Origin: Ceriagrion tenellum
Lineage: Eukaryota > Arthropoda > Insecta > Odonata > Coenagrionidae
Length of the DNA: 64,000 bases
Direction: 5' to 3'
NCBI GenBank assembly: GCA_963169105.1
Contig: OY720642.1
Span: 21,756,965 to 21,820,964, forward strand
This document shows positions 11,650 to 24,239 of the stretch, in pieces (position 1 is the stretch's first letter; every line of letters begins with the position of its first letter). A program made the position numbers and the translations under genes. A model generated the notes under the pieces. The model did no database searches. It was not told where the DNA came from and saw nothing but the letters and a program-made list of their open reading frames with translations.

Positions 11650-13785
11650 CCATTGCCATTGCACTGAGATGGGAGGAAATGACACTCAAGTCGCAGCGTT
11701 GACCCGGGAATATTTCATCAATTAGACTGAATGGTGAACACTCGCCTCATAAATCCGAAATGGAAAAGCTTATCCCACATTTACGGCATGGCTTTAATGT
11801 GGTTCTTTTCACATTTCTAGACATCTGATATAGGTTGATTCCACGATGAAGAGTGAAACTTTAATAGATGTAATAATTTAAGAGCAATCCACAGTCGACT
11901 TTTTAAGTTCCGTTGAACAATTAATAATGATTAACGTCCAGTTTCGTCGACTGCGGCTTCATCATGGTGCATAAACTTTGATTTTGAGGGAAGGGAATAA
12001 GAATAGAGTGTGTTTTTAAGATACCATTATAACAAACACTAAATGAAAATTAAGTTTTGATTTTATGATTGTAAAAAAAACTAACGCCTCTTGATACATC
12101 GAAATAGTATATCACTTTGTTGAATTTAAAGGAATTTTAGATCAACCTGTGCATAAAAACCACTCATTTCCGATGTGTGATGAATCCCATTTGTTCATGG
12201 CTTCCAATGCTGTTTTCCGAAGGAATATCATGGACTATCAAGAAGGGAATTAAATAGGGGTCCCTAAGAGCTCATACATGTTTAAATCAATCTTGCATCA
12301 TGAGAAATATATGGTATTTCTAGAGAGCGATTTCCTCCTAAAATACTTTAATATTAAGGCAGTAGTAACGGCTGCCAAGTAGGATGTTGATAATGTTCAC
12401 ATATAGCACCATATTGTCATGATAACCGCAGGCAATAGATGCTAAATGTATCTTATTCGACTTTCACAAGCACTTGAGGTATAGCAGACGAGACAAGTTT
12501 CTAGCAATAATTTCCGAGCTATGTGATCTATCAAAATACAATAATGAAATCTGTTATGAGAGCATCAAAAATTTTAAGACATAATATGGAAATGGCAATC
12601 ATTTTCACTTTAATTTCAGGCACGAACAATCAAAAGAGAGCCGTTATAACTTGCCTTATATTATGTTATATTTAGGATAAGTATTCATCATAGTGGAACA
12701 ATTTGAAAATTTGTTCTGAATACTCAATTACTTTTTTTAAACGCTTTTAAAAATCAAAGATTGCTTCTACATTAAATATTCTCGATTTACCTATGGCGAT
12801 GAGCATAAAGATAAAGTCATATGCTTCCTCCGGTAAATGAGCACAATTTGACCCAAATAGAAGAAAATATCTGCGCTCATTTTCCTTGATTATATACATT
12901 ATCAGTTGCTACACACTTTTTACCTAATTCATTGCTCTACACCCATGTCCAAACAAGCCAACTCAACTCAAGCGCACACCTCTTTGCAAACAACTCTTAT
13001 TTGCTTTATTTCCGACAGCTCTTGCCCTACTTGGCATTTACTCGGAACTAGTGAGGAAATCACATTTAAAATTTTTAGACCAAATTGTGTGGCAGTAGCT
13101 AATTAATCTACGAGGTTTTGGTATCATCAAAAGCGGAAACTACGAGTATGATTACTGGCATTATTTGGATTTTGTTCAAGAGCCCTTTGGTAGGTCAAAA
13201 AGAATTTAAAGAAGCCGAATGTCACGCTCTTTAAAACTTAAAGTATTTCGCGTAAATATCCAAGCTAAGTAATAGTCTGATGCCCAAGTAGTAAAGGCAC
13301 AAAAGAGAACAGTTTTGGATCCCTATATTGCGCGCGTAAGAGCGATTATGCTTTCCAAAATATTTTATGCATCAGAGCCGTTCGAGTTAAGTTTTCAATG
13401 CTGTTTAGAGTGTCGAATAGAAATTCGAGAGTTATGCGAACCAAAATCCTACGCTATAATAATAATTGTAATCATAAATCAAGCATAAACGTTGATCACG
13501 ATGAGAAGGATATGGAATTCAGGGCATTTTTATCAAAGTGAATTAATTACGACTAAATGCATATGCAGAAAAAGCTATAGCATACCATGGGCTCCCACAT
13601 TGTTTTCAACTCTTGGAGAAGAGTGCACTGAGGCTCGTGAACAGATAAACCACCTAGATCCGGAGAGAATTGCCCATCATCAACCATTTATTTATTCAAA
13701 ACAATATATTACGTGCCTTGGAGTTTCCCCACCAGATAATTTACTGATTCCGAGCATCACGAATGAGAGACGTAACAAAAAAACT
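11650..13785. other. AT-rich stretch, no gene seen
   Basis: No supported gene. It contains one Penelope-like 3' motif, listed separately at 11939-11967. Confidence 0.5.
11939..11967 (-). repeat. Penelope-type 3' hairpin motif (degenerate hammerhead-like)
   Basis: On the minus strand this reads ATGATGA, then A, then a GCCGCAGTCGAC arm-loop-arm, then GAAAC. The hairpin would be perfect (GCCG with CGGC) but for one G-to-A change. The layout matches the motifs at 37830-37863 and 59205-59236, which sit just downstream of recognisable Penelope coding sequence. No Penelope coding sequence is visible beside this one, so it is a remnant or a chance match. Confidence 0.4.
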
Positions 13786-14215
13786 ATAGATGATAAAATT
13801 CGCGAGAACTCTCAGGAGAGAGCCTTTTCGCGCGAAGGGAAATGAGGGAGCTGGTGGAGTCTTCTTAAAATTCCGTCCGACGCGCGAAATATATTTCACC
13901 TCCGCGTCCTGTACTAAAGTCATAATTCAAAGGGAGCGAAAGTGCCTTCCAGGTGGGAGAGAGATATGGGGAACCGCCTCCGCGAAGAGCCGGGCTCGCG
14001 TCCCGCCGAGGAGAGGAGGCAATCACGGGGGAGACACACAACGGATATGCGGGGTCGTGTAGAGAGAGTGAGATTTTGTGGCAGGAGGGGCGGAAGGTTA
14101 ATGTGGGCGGCAGGGGTGGATGGATGCTGCATCAGGGCCGGCGAGACGAGCTTCGCGGTGAATGCCGAGCATTGGCGCTCCAAGGGCAGAAGCCGTGGGT
14201 GAGGAATGACGTCAT
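13785..14215. other. G+C-rich island
   Basis: CpG-rich and purine-rich plus-strand sequence (about 13930-14200) with overlapping frames on both strands, Arg/Gly-rich in one direction and Pro/Ser-rich in the other. No domain is recognisable. Confidence 0.45.
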
Positions 14216-16609
14216 AATCAATTATGCGCCTATGTCAACGTTATACCCAACGAGTCACCTCCATGTCGTGTGGAGAAGAATGCTGAGATATCAGCCTTCT
14301 ATCACTGACGCATTAATTGACTTAAAGAACAAAATGTACATGCATTAATTACATCAACATTCATTCTATAAATATATGAGTTTGATGCATAGTTTCTACT
14401 CTCCTCCACCATCTTCAAATGACTCGATACACTTAATTAATGAAATCAATCGACACTTCGCGCAGCTCAGCAATTTTATTCATGACGAAAATAAACACTT
14501 AGTACACCTGTTTTCTTAGATCTAATAGATCTCGACGTCCATTGCGTCACTGCCGAAGTAACTATGACTTCTTGGTTAAACATACCTCGTTAATGAATCA
14601 AAATATGTCGAATTGGATTGTATCGGAAAAAATTATTGAGCGCTACTCCGGGTTTATATTAAAATGTAAAACAATTCTTCTCTAGATACATAAAAAATCT
14701 TGTCCTCTATCATCTTCTACGTTTTGATGCATATCTCATCGTCTAGAGCCTCAGAATTTGAAGCAATCGCAATGAAAGCATTGTATCCGACACTTAAAGT
14801 CTCATCCTCACTCAATTTCTTGCTTCACTTCAGCATGCGCCCTCCCTCTATCTTTATTACGTCAAAAACTCTTGTCCTCTTCCTCATTTTACTCCTTTCC
14901 CTTCAGTATATTCTCCGCCCAAAAAAGCAAGCTTTAGCATTTAATCTACTCGAGTTTCATGTTCTGCTCACCAGTTAGGTTCTCTTTTAATCTCCTTTGG
15001 AAGTTTCCTCTTCCTTTACTAGTGTAAATACAATTGGGAGGATCTTCATTTATAATTCATCAACCTCCCTCATTCTCTTTACCATCGTTATCTCAAATAC
15101 CTCTTAAATATTATCACATTCCCCCAGCATTGTCCACATATCACTTTCAAACAATACTAAACACCTTATGAAACGTTCCAGTTCTCTTTTCTGAGCATAT
15201 ACGTCCCCAGTTCTCTTCGTCAGTTTTCCGCTTCTGATGAACGCCAATTTTTTTTTTTAATTTCTTCCCAGTATGGCTAAAATTACTATCGCTTCCGCCA
15301 AGCATAATGCCGAAGCAGTAATACTTTTCCCGAGATAATCATATGCTTATTTATTTCCACATACAGATATCGTTGGGTTGTTTTTCTCTGTTCTAATTGT
15401 AGTTGAGTGCTGATTGGGAGAGCATTATACCGGCACTCTTTCCCGTTTCGTGTTCAAGGAATGGGCATTGGATGACGATGAGAATGGGAGAAAGGGATCA
15501 GGGCATGATGTATTCTCTTTAATTTGATGATGCCGTAACAAATGACAAGCAATTCGTATCCTCTATCAACCATTTTATTTTCATATGAACTCCTAAATCC
15601 TACGTTTATTTTGTTACCCATAATTCAGCAATTTTCATCCGAGTTCCAACCGCGGCGAACCACTTCTCTACTCTCCTTTATCCTTGCTACCACTGCATTC
15701 ACCAAAAAATACAACGACGATACAGTTGCCACTCAAAATTATTATCCCTTCATATCAATGTCGTCCAAATACTCTTTCCGCCAATTCCTGCCAGCACCAC
15801 ATTATGAGACACCCTAGGTGTCAATAGTATCCCTTGTATTCTTCTCCAAACGACTATTCATTGATTTAACTATTTTCTCAATTATACAAAATTTCAAATC
15901 AAATAGGATAATACTGCAAGCGTTATATACACCAAGGAGATGAAATTTGCCGAGAATAAAATCACATGACTTAGACGTGATTCAATCCCGGATATCCCAA
16001 ATGCCGGACAGGTGTGTTGGCCAGTAACACCAACGAGCCATCTGTTTTCAAGGCGAAATTCGACGGAGTTTAAAGCGAACTAGGTGTTATCTCAGGTCTA
16101 TATTGTTATTGTAGCACTGGAGACGTGGTAGTGTTTACTAGACCGCAGTTGTGGATCTGCAAGCATTATTTCTTATACCATATTTACTCTTCTTAATGGG
16201 TTCTTTGTGGAAATAAGCACCTACTTATTGATGAATGCGTCCTTTTTTATCTTGAGCTGTTACGCTCTTAATTCCCTGTTTACGTTTACGCTATCTACTC
16301 CTAATACTTCCTCTTCTTCTTTTGCCTTAGGCTTCAATAGTCCGTTGATTCTTCCATTACTACCTAGTCGACTCGTAGAACCACCTTTTTCTTGATCTAT
16401 AGACGCGTCGTTTTTTATTCCCAAGAGCACTTTTACTCTAGCAATACAAACTAATCGGTTGCTTGCCATTCTCTTTCACGTTCGTACGTAACTTGTATTT
16501 GTTTAAATATATAATACTCAAATTGAAAACTTAGCCAAATGGCCACAAACACAATAATAGAGAGAACTTACAGGGGGGTAAAAAGACGAGAATAGAAAGA
16601 AAGTCTTAC
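14216..16609. other. AT-rich stretch, possible very old LINE debris
   Basis: No supported gene. The minus strand of about 14700-15350 and 16260-16470 is richer in A/G codons than its surroundings and gives short stretches (for example around 16440 minus, an R-x-K-x-x-L-G-x-K pattern) that faintly recall LINE C-termini. The resemblance is too weak to call. Confidence 0.35.
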
Positions 16610-16615
16610 TTGATA

Positions 16616-16641
16616 GGTTTCGGGTCTTAGCCCTTCCTCAG
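16616..16641 (-). repeat. Penelope-type 3' hairpin motif (hammerhead-like)
   Basis: The minus strand reads CTGAGGA, A, a GGG-loop-CCC hairpin, then GAAACC. The CTGANGA and GAAA boxes are those of a hammerhead ribozyme core, with one extra base before the hairpin. It probably marks the decayed 3' end of a Penelope-like element; adjacent coding sequence was not recognised. Confidence 0.45.
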
Positions 16642-17959
16642 TCGTAGAGAGAATATATATAGTTTCTTCTCAAATTAATTGCCTTCTGTATTTAACTTTT
16701 TCATCTATCTGGCAGTATTTTTATACCATAAAAATTTCGAAGTTTTTTTTTCATCTCCACATTCTCTAATAATCTTCTAGTATTTTTTTTTCATCCGGAC
16801 CTCGTCTCTGTTGCATATGTCACAATTCGACTTTCACTTCTTTTCAACTATTTACTCACTTATTAAAAGTTTTTTTTATTTCTTTTAGGTTTATTTCTCT
16901 AATAGTCATGGAGTAGCGATGAATTAAATAAAAGGGTAGTGGTTTAGCGTATGTGAAGGCAGAGGCTAAAAAAACGGAAAGATATCGGATACGAAGGGTT
17001 AGGACCGGCAAGGATGAAATAAGCAGAGGAGGCAGATATAGAGGTCAGATAAGGGATGAGATATTGGTGAAACGGCAGCTTTTTCTGCCCTCGGCGGGAA
17101 TAGTGTGTGTGTGCGTCAAAGCGGGCCGGAAGTTTTTACGTCATATAGATTTCACTGGGTGTCTCAGAAACATACACATGCGATCGTATGTAACAAAAAA
17201 TACTCTAAGACGGATGGGGTGCCGTTCTTTGAGAGTGCAGATATAACTAGTTCCTGCTCTGCGTCCCCGGGCGAAGATATTTCATGATGTATCGCTAACT
17301 TCCGGGTCATGGGGCAGCATAGGCATCGATCCAACGCGTCGCAAACTGCATGTGTTGCATGTTGTGAAAGCCAGAAGATACGATTTTCGTGCGTATCCTC
17401 GCAACAAATACAAATTCGCTAAATATTCACTTCGCAGTTTTTCCCAAAGAACTGATTAATTTACCTCTATGTTCTTTCTGTGAGGACCACCTCATACTTA
17501 TTCTAAATTTGAGAGTGAATTTGAATTTTTTAATACGTCGTTCAATAGTATCCAAGCATAAGCTAATATCAATTGGTTTTTTAACGAAGGAAAAGTAAAA
17601 ATTAAAATAAAAAGTAACATATTCAAATAAAATACAAATGCAGAAAAATTTTCACATTAAAAAGGTTTTGAAAACATAAGACAATACAACTAATTTAAGT
17701 CTCAAGTTTTATCTGCAGATAATGGAATCCGCAATGTATTTTACCTAAAAGCCTTTATTTAAACCACCAGCGCCATCTTGTGCTCGACCATGAGCACGAA
17801 AAGTAGCTTTATATCCCCAGAATATGCAAATGCTTATTACTTCAGAATATGCAAAAGCAGACGCCCACGTTCTTCTTCGTCCCTATGCATTGCGCCTCCA
17901 TATTTATTTTATGCCTGAATTACATGCGTAAAGCTCGTCATTTCCATCTCTGAAGACAA
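16642..17959. other. AT-rich stretch with a small octamer-motif cluster
   Basis: No coding sequence is supported. Near 17765-17880 there is a GCGCCATCTTG word (YY1-like) followed by two copies of CAGAATATGCAAA about 28 bp apart. The first contains a perfect POU octamer ATGCAAAT at 17824-17831. Confidence 0.4.
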
Positions 17960-18570
17960 AATTAAATGCAAACGCGAGGACCAATGCTAAGGAACCGGGC
18001 AAAGGAAAGCGAAAAAAATAGGGCAGAACGAGGAGGGCGCTGACGTGGCAAGGCCGTGGGAAATGTAAAAAGGAACCGGCGGAACCCGACGAGCGATAGA
18101 CAAAGCACGGAAAAATCCGGATATGCGGCCAGGGAATACCGAATCGATTCTTTCGAAATGTAAATGAGAATGGGATATGAGACAGAATAATAAAAAAAGG
18201 GAAAGCAACGTTCGAGGTGGGACTGGGGGGGGGGGAACGGGAGAAGAGCGGATGGATTGGGAAAGAGAAATGATTGTGGGAGAGCGGGAACGATAAAAGA
18301 GGGGTAAGGGGGGAAGTGCGTGACGGGAGACGAGGAGGAAAGAACCCGGAGAAGGGAATCGGGAATGTATTCCGAGAGGGAATGGATAAGTTTCTGGGAG
18401 CATTGAGGAGGCCGTGGGCGGCGAGAGGAAGAGTGCTCGGCTGATGGGTGGAGCCAAAAGCCGGGGGAGGAGAGTGGGAAGTTTTTTTCTTCTAGAGAAA
18501 GAGAAAATTGAAGGGCGCAGAGAGGCAGGAAATGGCGCTAGAAAGGAAAGGAACGGAGGACGAGGGAGAA
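17960..18570. other. G+C-rich, purine-skewed island
   Basis: Long stretch of G/A-rich plus strand (from about 18190, with an 11-base G run near 18227-18237). The 207-residue minus-strand frame 17987-18610 is Ser/Pro/Phe/Leu-rich low complexity and lacks any domain. It runs directly into the 215-bp tandem dimer. Confidence 0.5.
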
Positions 18571-18990
18571 GATCCGTTGAAGGGAAATGGAGGACTGGAA
18601 AGCGTTCCACATTTAGTTGACAGTGAGAGCCATATGGATAACACCGTTGCCAAACCTATTCTCTTGGTGCTGGTATGGTTTTCGAGTTGTTCCCGCGCTT
18701 GGAGCATTTTTAGTCCAACGTTTCAATCACCATTCAGTGAGCGTCTTCAGGAGCGAGGAGACTTTCTCAGCTCGAGAAAGGGAGAGATCCGTTGAAGGGA
18801 TATGGAGGACTGGAAAGCGTTCAACATTTAGTTGACAGTGAGAGCCATATGGATAATATCGTTGCCAAACCTATTCTCGTGGTGCTGGTGTGGTTTTCGA
18901 GTTTTTCCCGCGCTTGGAGCATTTTTCGCCCAACGATTCACTCACGTTTCATCGAGCGTCTTCAGGAGAGATGTGAATTTCTCACCTACC
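18571..18990 (-). repeat. Two-copy tandem repeat, 215-bp unit, with hammerhead-like motif
   Basis: The words GATCCGTTGAAGGGA, GAGGACTGGAAAGCGTTC, ACATTTAGTTGACAGTGAG and TCCCGCGCTTGGAGCATTTT recur exactly 215 bp apart, so copies span about 18571-18785 and 18786-18990. The copies differ at scattered positions and so are not a fresh duplication. On the minus strand each copy carries CTGAAGA, C, a short hairpin, then GAAAC (copy 1) or GAATC (copy 2), followed by GTTGG and an AAAAATGC box. That is the arrangement seen at the Penelope 3' ends in this window. Short frames in each copy encode the same residues only because the DNA is repeated. It could be a tandem Penelope terminus or a small non-autonomous tandem element of retrozyme type. 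The repeat itself is certain; its nature is inference. Confidence 0.8.
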
Positions 18991-18999
18991 CGCTCAATT

Positions 19000-20049
19000 T
19001 GCGAGTCTATTGAGATCGTGAAATGGACAAAGGCAATTGATAGCAATCGTGACGATGGCTATCAACTCTCCCTATCCTAGAAACATCTCATATCCGGACA
19101 AGTGGACCCAGGGAACTCCGCCGAGAACAATCGTGGCCAGTCAGCGCAACAGATGATAAATGAGATCCAACCTTTGCAACTCATATTGTATAGGACGACG
19201 ATGTAACATTGCAAATCACTTCGCTCTTTAGATTCTCGCGGCCACGCGAAGGACACTCAGTGCTCAAAATACTTTAGCGCAGCAAAGCCCGAAAACCACA
19301 TGAATACCTGTCAGCAGCTGCAAAAGTCTAAATTCGTATCTACTCTCCTGGTGCTCACCTGTAAGATACTGAAGCAAAAATTACCTAATGTAATGTTTAA
19401 ATTCTGGCGCTCAAGTACGTCCACTGCTTTTTTTTTGCGTTTACCTAAACAGCCGCGGAGACCGCTGTTGGTAGTGAGGGGAGGTATGAGCTACGGCTCG
19501 GGCTAACGAGTCTCGGCTTTTGGCTTTCGTGAGGTTTAGACTCCCCTTTGTATAGACAGTCAGTATTTTCTCTTTTGTGGAGGTTGTTTCTTTTCCTTTT
19601 TCCTTCACCCTGTCCTTTTTTCTATCCGACCCCATTCTCGATGATGAACAGGTGTTCGAATCAACGAGTGGTTGATCGACAATATCTACACTGAGAGAAT
19701 TCCTAAATTTTTATTTAACCTATTTCATTCTTCAACCTTTCCCTCTTCCAAGTGCGGGCGGAATCCAAATCCCGTACTGGCACCCATTATCGACGATCAC
19801 AGCTGAGCCCTTCCGGGAGGAACGTCACACTATACCACCATAAATTTGAGTGAATTACTCCAGGAAAATACATTTGAGTATGGGAAGATATCAAGATGTA
19901 CAATGAGTAAAACGAATTGCTCGCGTGTTAACTTCACTACTGCTGCTACTGGTAACATCGCGCCTGTAGACTTATACAGACTAACTCAGGAAACGAATCT
20001 CCATAAGAGCCAATGCTGTCAACAAACTGTGAAACGCTCTGCAGAGAGA
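19000..20049. other. Unannotated stretch, no gene seen
   Basis: Moderate composition, no recognisable coding, RNA or transposon sequence on either strand. Confidence 0.45.
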
Positions 20050-20530
20050 AGATAGCTCGCCGTGAACAGTGAGATAGTGGGCGTAGAGAGAACAGTGAGT
20101 AGAGCGACGGAGGGCGCGGGATTGGTCGATCGGTCCGAAGCAGCTACACGTTTTTGGGCGAGGCAGAGCGACCAGCCAGTCTATGTGGGCAGACACACTC
20201 TGCGGGAGGGGGTGATGCTAATGGAGTGAATGGTTGTGTATGGCTTCCCAGCGGCATGCGGTGTCGGAGAAAGATATGGCAAGAGGGAGGGTTGGGAGTG
20301 GGAAGAGAGGGGAAGCGAACAAGAGGGATATGACCCCTAGTGGAAGAAAGCGAGAGATGAAAAAAAGAAGGCAGAATCCCGTGGAACTCAACACCGCCTG
20401 GTGCGTAATTCACTTTCCCCCGCGGCGTAAAATATGTAGCTTGGCCGTGCAGAATTTGCATTTTAAGCGCCCTGACGGCTTGGAGGCCCTTTCGCGCAGA
20501 GAGGCGTCGAACATTTAATATCGCGTGGCC
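20050..20530. other. G+C-rich, purine-skewed island
   Basis: Plus strand is G/A-rich at about 20060-20380 with CpGs. Overlapping frames (20144-20461 minus, 20234-20518 plus) are compositional and show no domain. Confidence 0.45.
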
Positions 20531-21510
20531 GAAAATCTATGCTAGAAGGGTGTAATGTGAACGCGGGAAATTTGGACCTGCCGCACGAAGTACTTATAGT
20601 AAAAGACAAGTTGCTTGGCAGTACAAATAAAGTGGAGATCTTAGATTTTAATGATTGCCATTTTTAAATACCGGAAGCGGTTGTAGCAACCCTGCCAGAT
20701 TCATCAAACGACCTGTTGTCCCTGATGTTTTTCTCCGGTTATTTTGCTCATGTAATTAAGTGGTGCTATTCAAGAGGAAAAAATGTAGGAGTGAGATGTG
20801 GGCCGGCATACATGCCACGCATATTGAGTTTATCTCCATTATTTCTTTTATCGTGTCCTTTAACTATTTCACATGTCTCAATTGGGGCCTCAATTTTAAT
20901 TCAACCGCTATTAAATGCAGCGATGCCACACTTTGGAGAGCAATTGAAGTTAATAAATTTTGAGTCTAAATAATTATAACTTAAGTTTTTTTATGGATAG
21001 AGCTATAAGTACTGTGAATCTAGGTATTACCGATCAAATTGACCTTCGACCAAAATAAAATCAGTGACTTAATGCAAAACAAGCACTGCTGCAATTTTTC
21101 CGAATATTAAAATTAAATAAGTTTTACTTGAAAAACATCTGTATCCCTAAGAATTACATCAATCTCAAATGTAAACTATAATCATTCCGACTTTTCTCAT
21201 CTAATAAATATCTAACAAATTCTTAATAAATACACATAGAAAACTGAAAAAAAAAGAAAAACGTGGAATAATTATGATACTCAACTCAGGATATAGTAAC
21301 GTATCAAATTTTTATGCAGCAGAGTAATTTCACCAAATCAATCCACTGAAATAAATAAAAGTATTTCATGGAGCTCAATGATACATGTATTTTACTTTTC
21401 TCACATTTCATTCAATAGAAACACTTAGGTTCTGAATGCTCCACCTGAGAATGGTTTACACCAGAATTTTAGCCCTGGAGTAATACTTCACCACCGAGGT
21501 CGGCAGCTGA
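20531..21510. other. AT-rich stretch, no gene seen
   Basis: No recognised feature. Two overlapping frames at 20716-20973 read hydrophobic stretches but share the same DNA and have no supporting context. Confidence 0.45.
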
Positions 21511-21517
21511 TATAGAT

Positions 21518-22143
21518 CATAGAGTAAGTACATATAGAGTGGCAAAGCAATACTAAAAACTGGACATCCATTTTTGAGAGCTTTGGGAAGAAATTCTCAG
21601 GTGGCACCACCTTAGGGGAGGAAGAATTTTGGCTTACGGAGAAAGCTACTTGGAGGCGCTAGTGGTACTCTGTGATTTTGCATCAACATAGACAGGTGGA
21701 CCATGGCTGTTGTATGCTTTTAATCGAGTATCAATTGTTTTGCAGTTGCTATGATACATCGGTTTACAGTTGACTCCGTGTCTTCTTATATTGAATGGCG
21801 TGTCTTCTTATATTGACATGAATTCGACTCATCATAGACGATGCTTATTAATACATATTATAATAGCTCATAAAAATACATGTTTAATTTGGTCTTGACA
21901 ACTCAATAAGATTTGTTTCCGTTGCTATGGGCCGATTAGTAAACATCCAGACACCGAAATCATCATCAGAACATCATGTGAGTTATGGGACACTAAATGA
22001 TGTGGCCGTGTGCCAAAGCTCATTTGTTATGGCTTGTCGTGCAACTTCGATACGCCTGTTCCATCTATCGGCCCAAGTATGACTTAAAAACTCATATTCG
22101 AATCTCCCTATCTCTTTGCCACTCTATATGTAATTACTCTATG
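21518..22143. mobile_element. 626-bp TIR element (MITE-like) with 7-bp target duplication
   Basis: The left end 21518-21547 and right end 22114-22143 are inverted repeats of 30 bp with one mismatch. Each starts CATAGAGTAA reading inward and ends in GAGTGGCAAAG. They are flanked by an identical 7-bp direct repeat TATAGAT (21511-21517 and 22144-22150). No open frame inside is long enough for a transposase, so it is non-autonomous. An internal 22-bp tandem pair (about 21778-21820) is also present. A TIR of this length starting CA with a 7-8 bp duplication would suit the P or hAT superfamilies; the superfamily is not settled. Confidence 0.88.
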
Positions 22144-22189
22144 TATAGATGAAGTCACTTGTGGAAATAGCGATGGATAACCCCCAACT

Positions 22190-22620
22190 CTTGATAAGAA
22201 ATACAAAGAGGGGAGCAACAGCAAGAAAGGAGATTAAACGGATGAATGCCGGGTGAGCAAATAAAAGTGTGAATCAAAACGGGCGATTGGAGAGATAGGC
22301 GATAAAAAGCGGAAGAGATAGGAGCCAGGAAGTGGCTGAGCGAAAGAGAGGAAAGAGGCGAAGGCGAGCGAGAAGGCATCTGAATGAGAGGAAAGAGACG
22401 AGCGGAAGGGATGGATGGGAAGCCGATGACAGGAGAGTGAAGTGGAGGAGAAGAGTGATGGAATATCGAGGAGGCGAAGTGGCGAGATGGGACCGAGCAT
22501 AAGAGCGAATCGCTGGCTCGCGGGGGATTGGAAAAAAGTGAAAGTCTTTTGAAAAGGATTTCGGAATTTAAGAGGGAGCGAAGAATGATGAATATGGCGG
22601 GTGAGTCGGTTAACGGATTA
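22190..22620. other. Purine-skewed island
   Basis: Almost continuous G/A-rich plus strand with repeated GAAGAG and GGAAAG words and scattered CpG. The 159-residue minus frame 22155-22634 is Ser/Pro/Leu/Phe-rich low complexity, a mirror of the skew. Confidence 0.5.
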
Positions 22621-23989
22621 TCGGTGTCCCTCAAACACCTTGGTTCCCTTCAGCGAAAATAAACAGACGATTTGAAAAATCTTACATGTCTCAGTCTTTA
22701 TCTTGATTCCCTCAGTCACTTTCACCACCCCGTCCTTAACAACAGAAAATCCTTGATCGTTTGGAAAACGCTGAGTCTGTTTTTCTTTGTCTCTCACAAC
22801 GCTCGCCATCAGAAATTTCACTGAATAGACCATCGAAGCCGCTGGGAACAGAATGTGTAGCCTATAAAACTAAATTACTACTGCGAGTAAATCGTATCTA
22901 CAAAACAAAATTTTGATAAGCAAATGTTCCAAACATTTGGTTATCAAAATGTTGTCTAATTCAGGCCTTTCGTGTATGCATGTGCTTATTTTACCTACTT
23001 ATACTCTGTTAGAATAATATTTATCATAGTTTCTCGCATACAATGTTTTTACTGTTTAGTTCTACATTCCTTTGCTGCTCTTCAGGTTAATCAATGTTTC
23101 AGTTCCGCCTCAGGCAATTCTCTTGAAAATATGCGTATAGTTATAGGCTATTGGAAACTAAGCCTGAGATAAAATATTATAATCATCCATCAAGGGGTCG
23201 AGCGCCAAGAGAAAACTTGGATCATTCTATAATAGGAAACCTAAATATTATTCAGGCTCGTTGTTTACTATGAACCCTATTTTTGAAATTGAATTTTAGC
23301 TTAAAGTTAACCAATGAAATGGAGAAACGTTTATCCAGAAAACAGACTCATTAGTGGCTACTGGGAGAGAATTATCATCAATTTTTCAGTATTAAAATTT
23401 TTGATCCAAATAAGGACAAAGATTACGCAGAAACTACAAGTCTATGCAGCAAATATTTCGAACCATAAGAAATTTTATCATATGAACGTAAAAATGCGCC
23501 AGAAGTTATAAAAATAAGGGTTACAAGACACTCTTTACTAAACAAACTTTAAAAATCAACGATTTTTATTGAAGAAACAATCATGTAATCGATTTTGCCG
23601 CCAACTTTTTGCCGATAAACATATCCAAACTCCTTCCCGACTATATAAACATAGAAAAAATATCATTCGCGGCACCTCCACACTTTCATCAACGATTCTG
23701 TCGGACTCTGCTCTCCTTATCCTTCCTTGATCTCTTGTAATTTTCCTCTCACCTGCGAAAACCAGCAAGAAAATTTAACAAGCATTTTCTAAGTATCTTG
23801 ACCTCATTATGACATTAGTAGGCAAAGCCCGTCCGAAAATAATAAAAAATTCATATAAGAACAAATATTTTACTTGAATTATAAATTTTGAAATTTAAAA
23901 AACTTCTCTTTAGTAAAGCCCAAGTGACGGATTTGCGTCATAAATGTGGGGCGATCATAATAGTGGTATTTAATGGGCGTGGATTGGCA
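22621..23989. other. AT-rich stretch, no gene seen
   Basis: No supported gene or repeat family. Confidence 0.5.
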
Positions 23990-23993
23990 TTAA

Positions 23994-24236
23994 CCCTTAA
24001 CTGCTATCGTCGGGTATTTTTTGACCCAACGAAATTTGTTTTGGATATAAAGGTAATACGGCCGCACGCAGCAACCCTGGCTACTCCTAGGGGGAGGGTG
24101 GGGCGTGCCAGTTGATCTTGGGACAATGAAGGTAACATGACGGTTGCTCCTTACAAGTAATCCGAAAACCGTGTCAAAAATACCCGATGATAGATTGTGC
24201 ATGGCCAAAAACCACGATAGTGGTGAAGAGTTAAGG
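23994..24236. mobile_element. Short piggyBac-like MITE, about 243 bp
   Basis: Near-perfect subterminal inverted repeats lie at 24004-24025 (CTATCGTCGGGTATTTTTTG) and 24173-24193 (ending ATACCCGATGATAG). The outer termini are CCCTTAACT on the left and AGTTAAGG on the right. The left end is preceded by TTAA (23990-23993), the piggyBac target site. The right-hand TTAA is not intact. The GGGTATTTTTTGACC block near the end is common in piggyBac-type MITEs. There is no coding capacity; old and slightly degraded. Confidence 0.65.
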
Positions 24237-24239
24237 ATT

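Noticed and set aside
11221..11725. Frames spanning the run of N
   Set aside because: Most residues are undefined; the frames exist only because N cannot form stops.
15975..15998. GATTCAATCCCGG, B-box-like
   Set aside because: No tRNA fold or SINE body could be traced.
17987..18610. 207-residue minus-strand frame
   Set aside because: Ser/Pro/Leu/Phe-rich translation of a purine-skewed island with no domain; similar frames appear in every such island.
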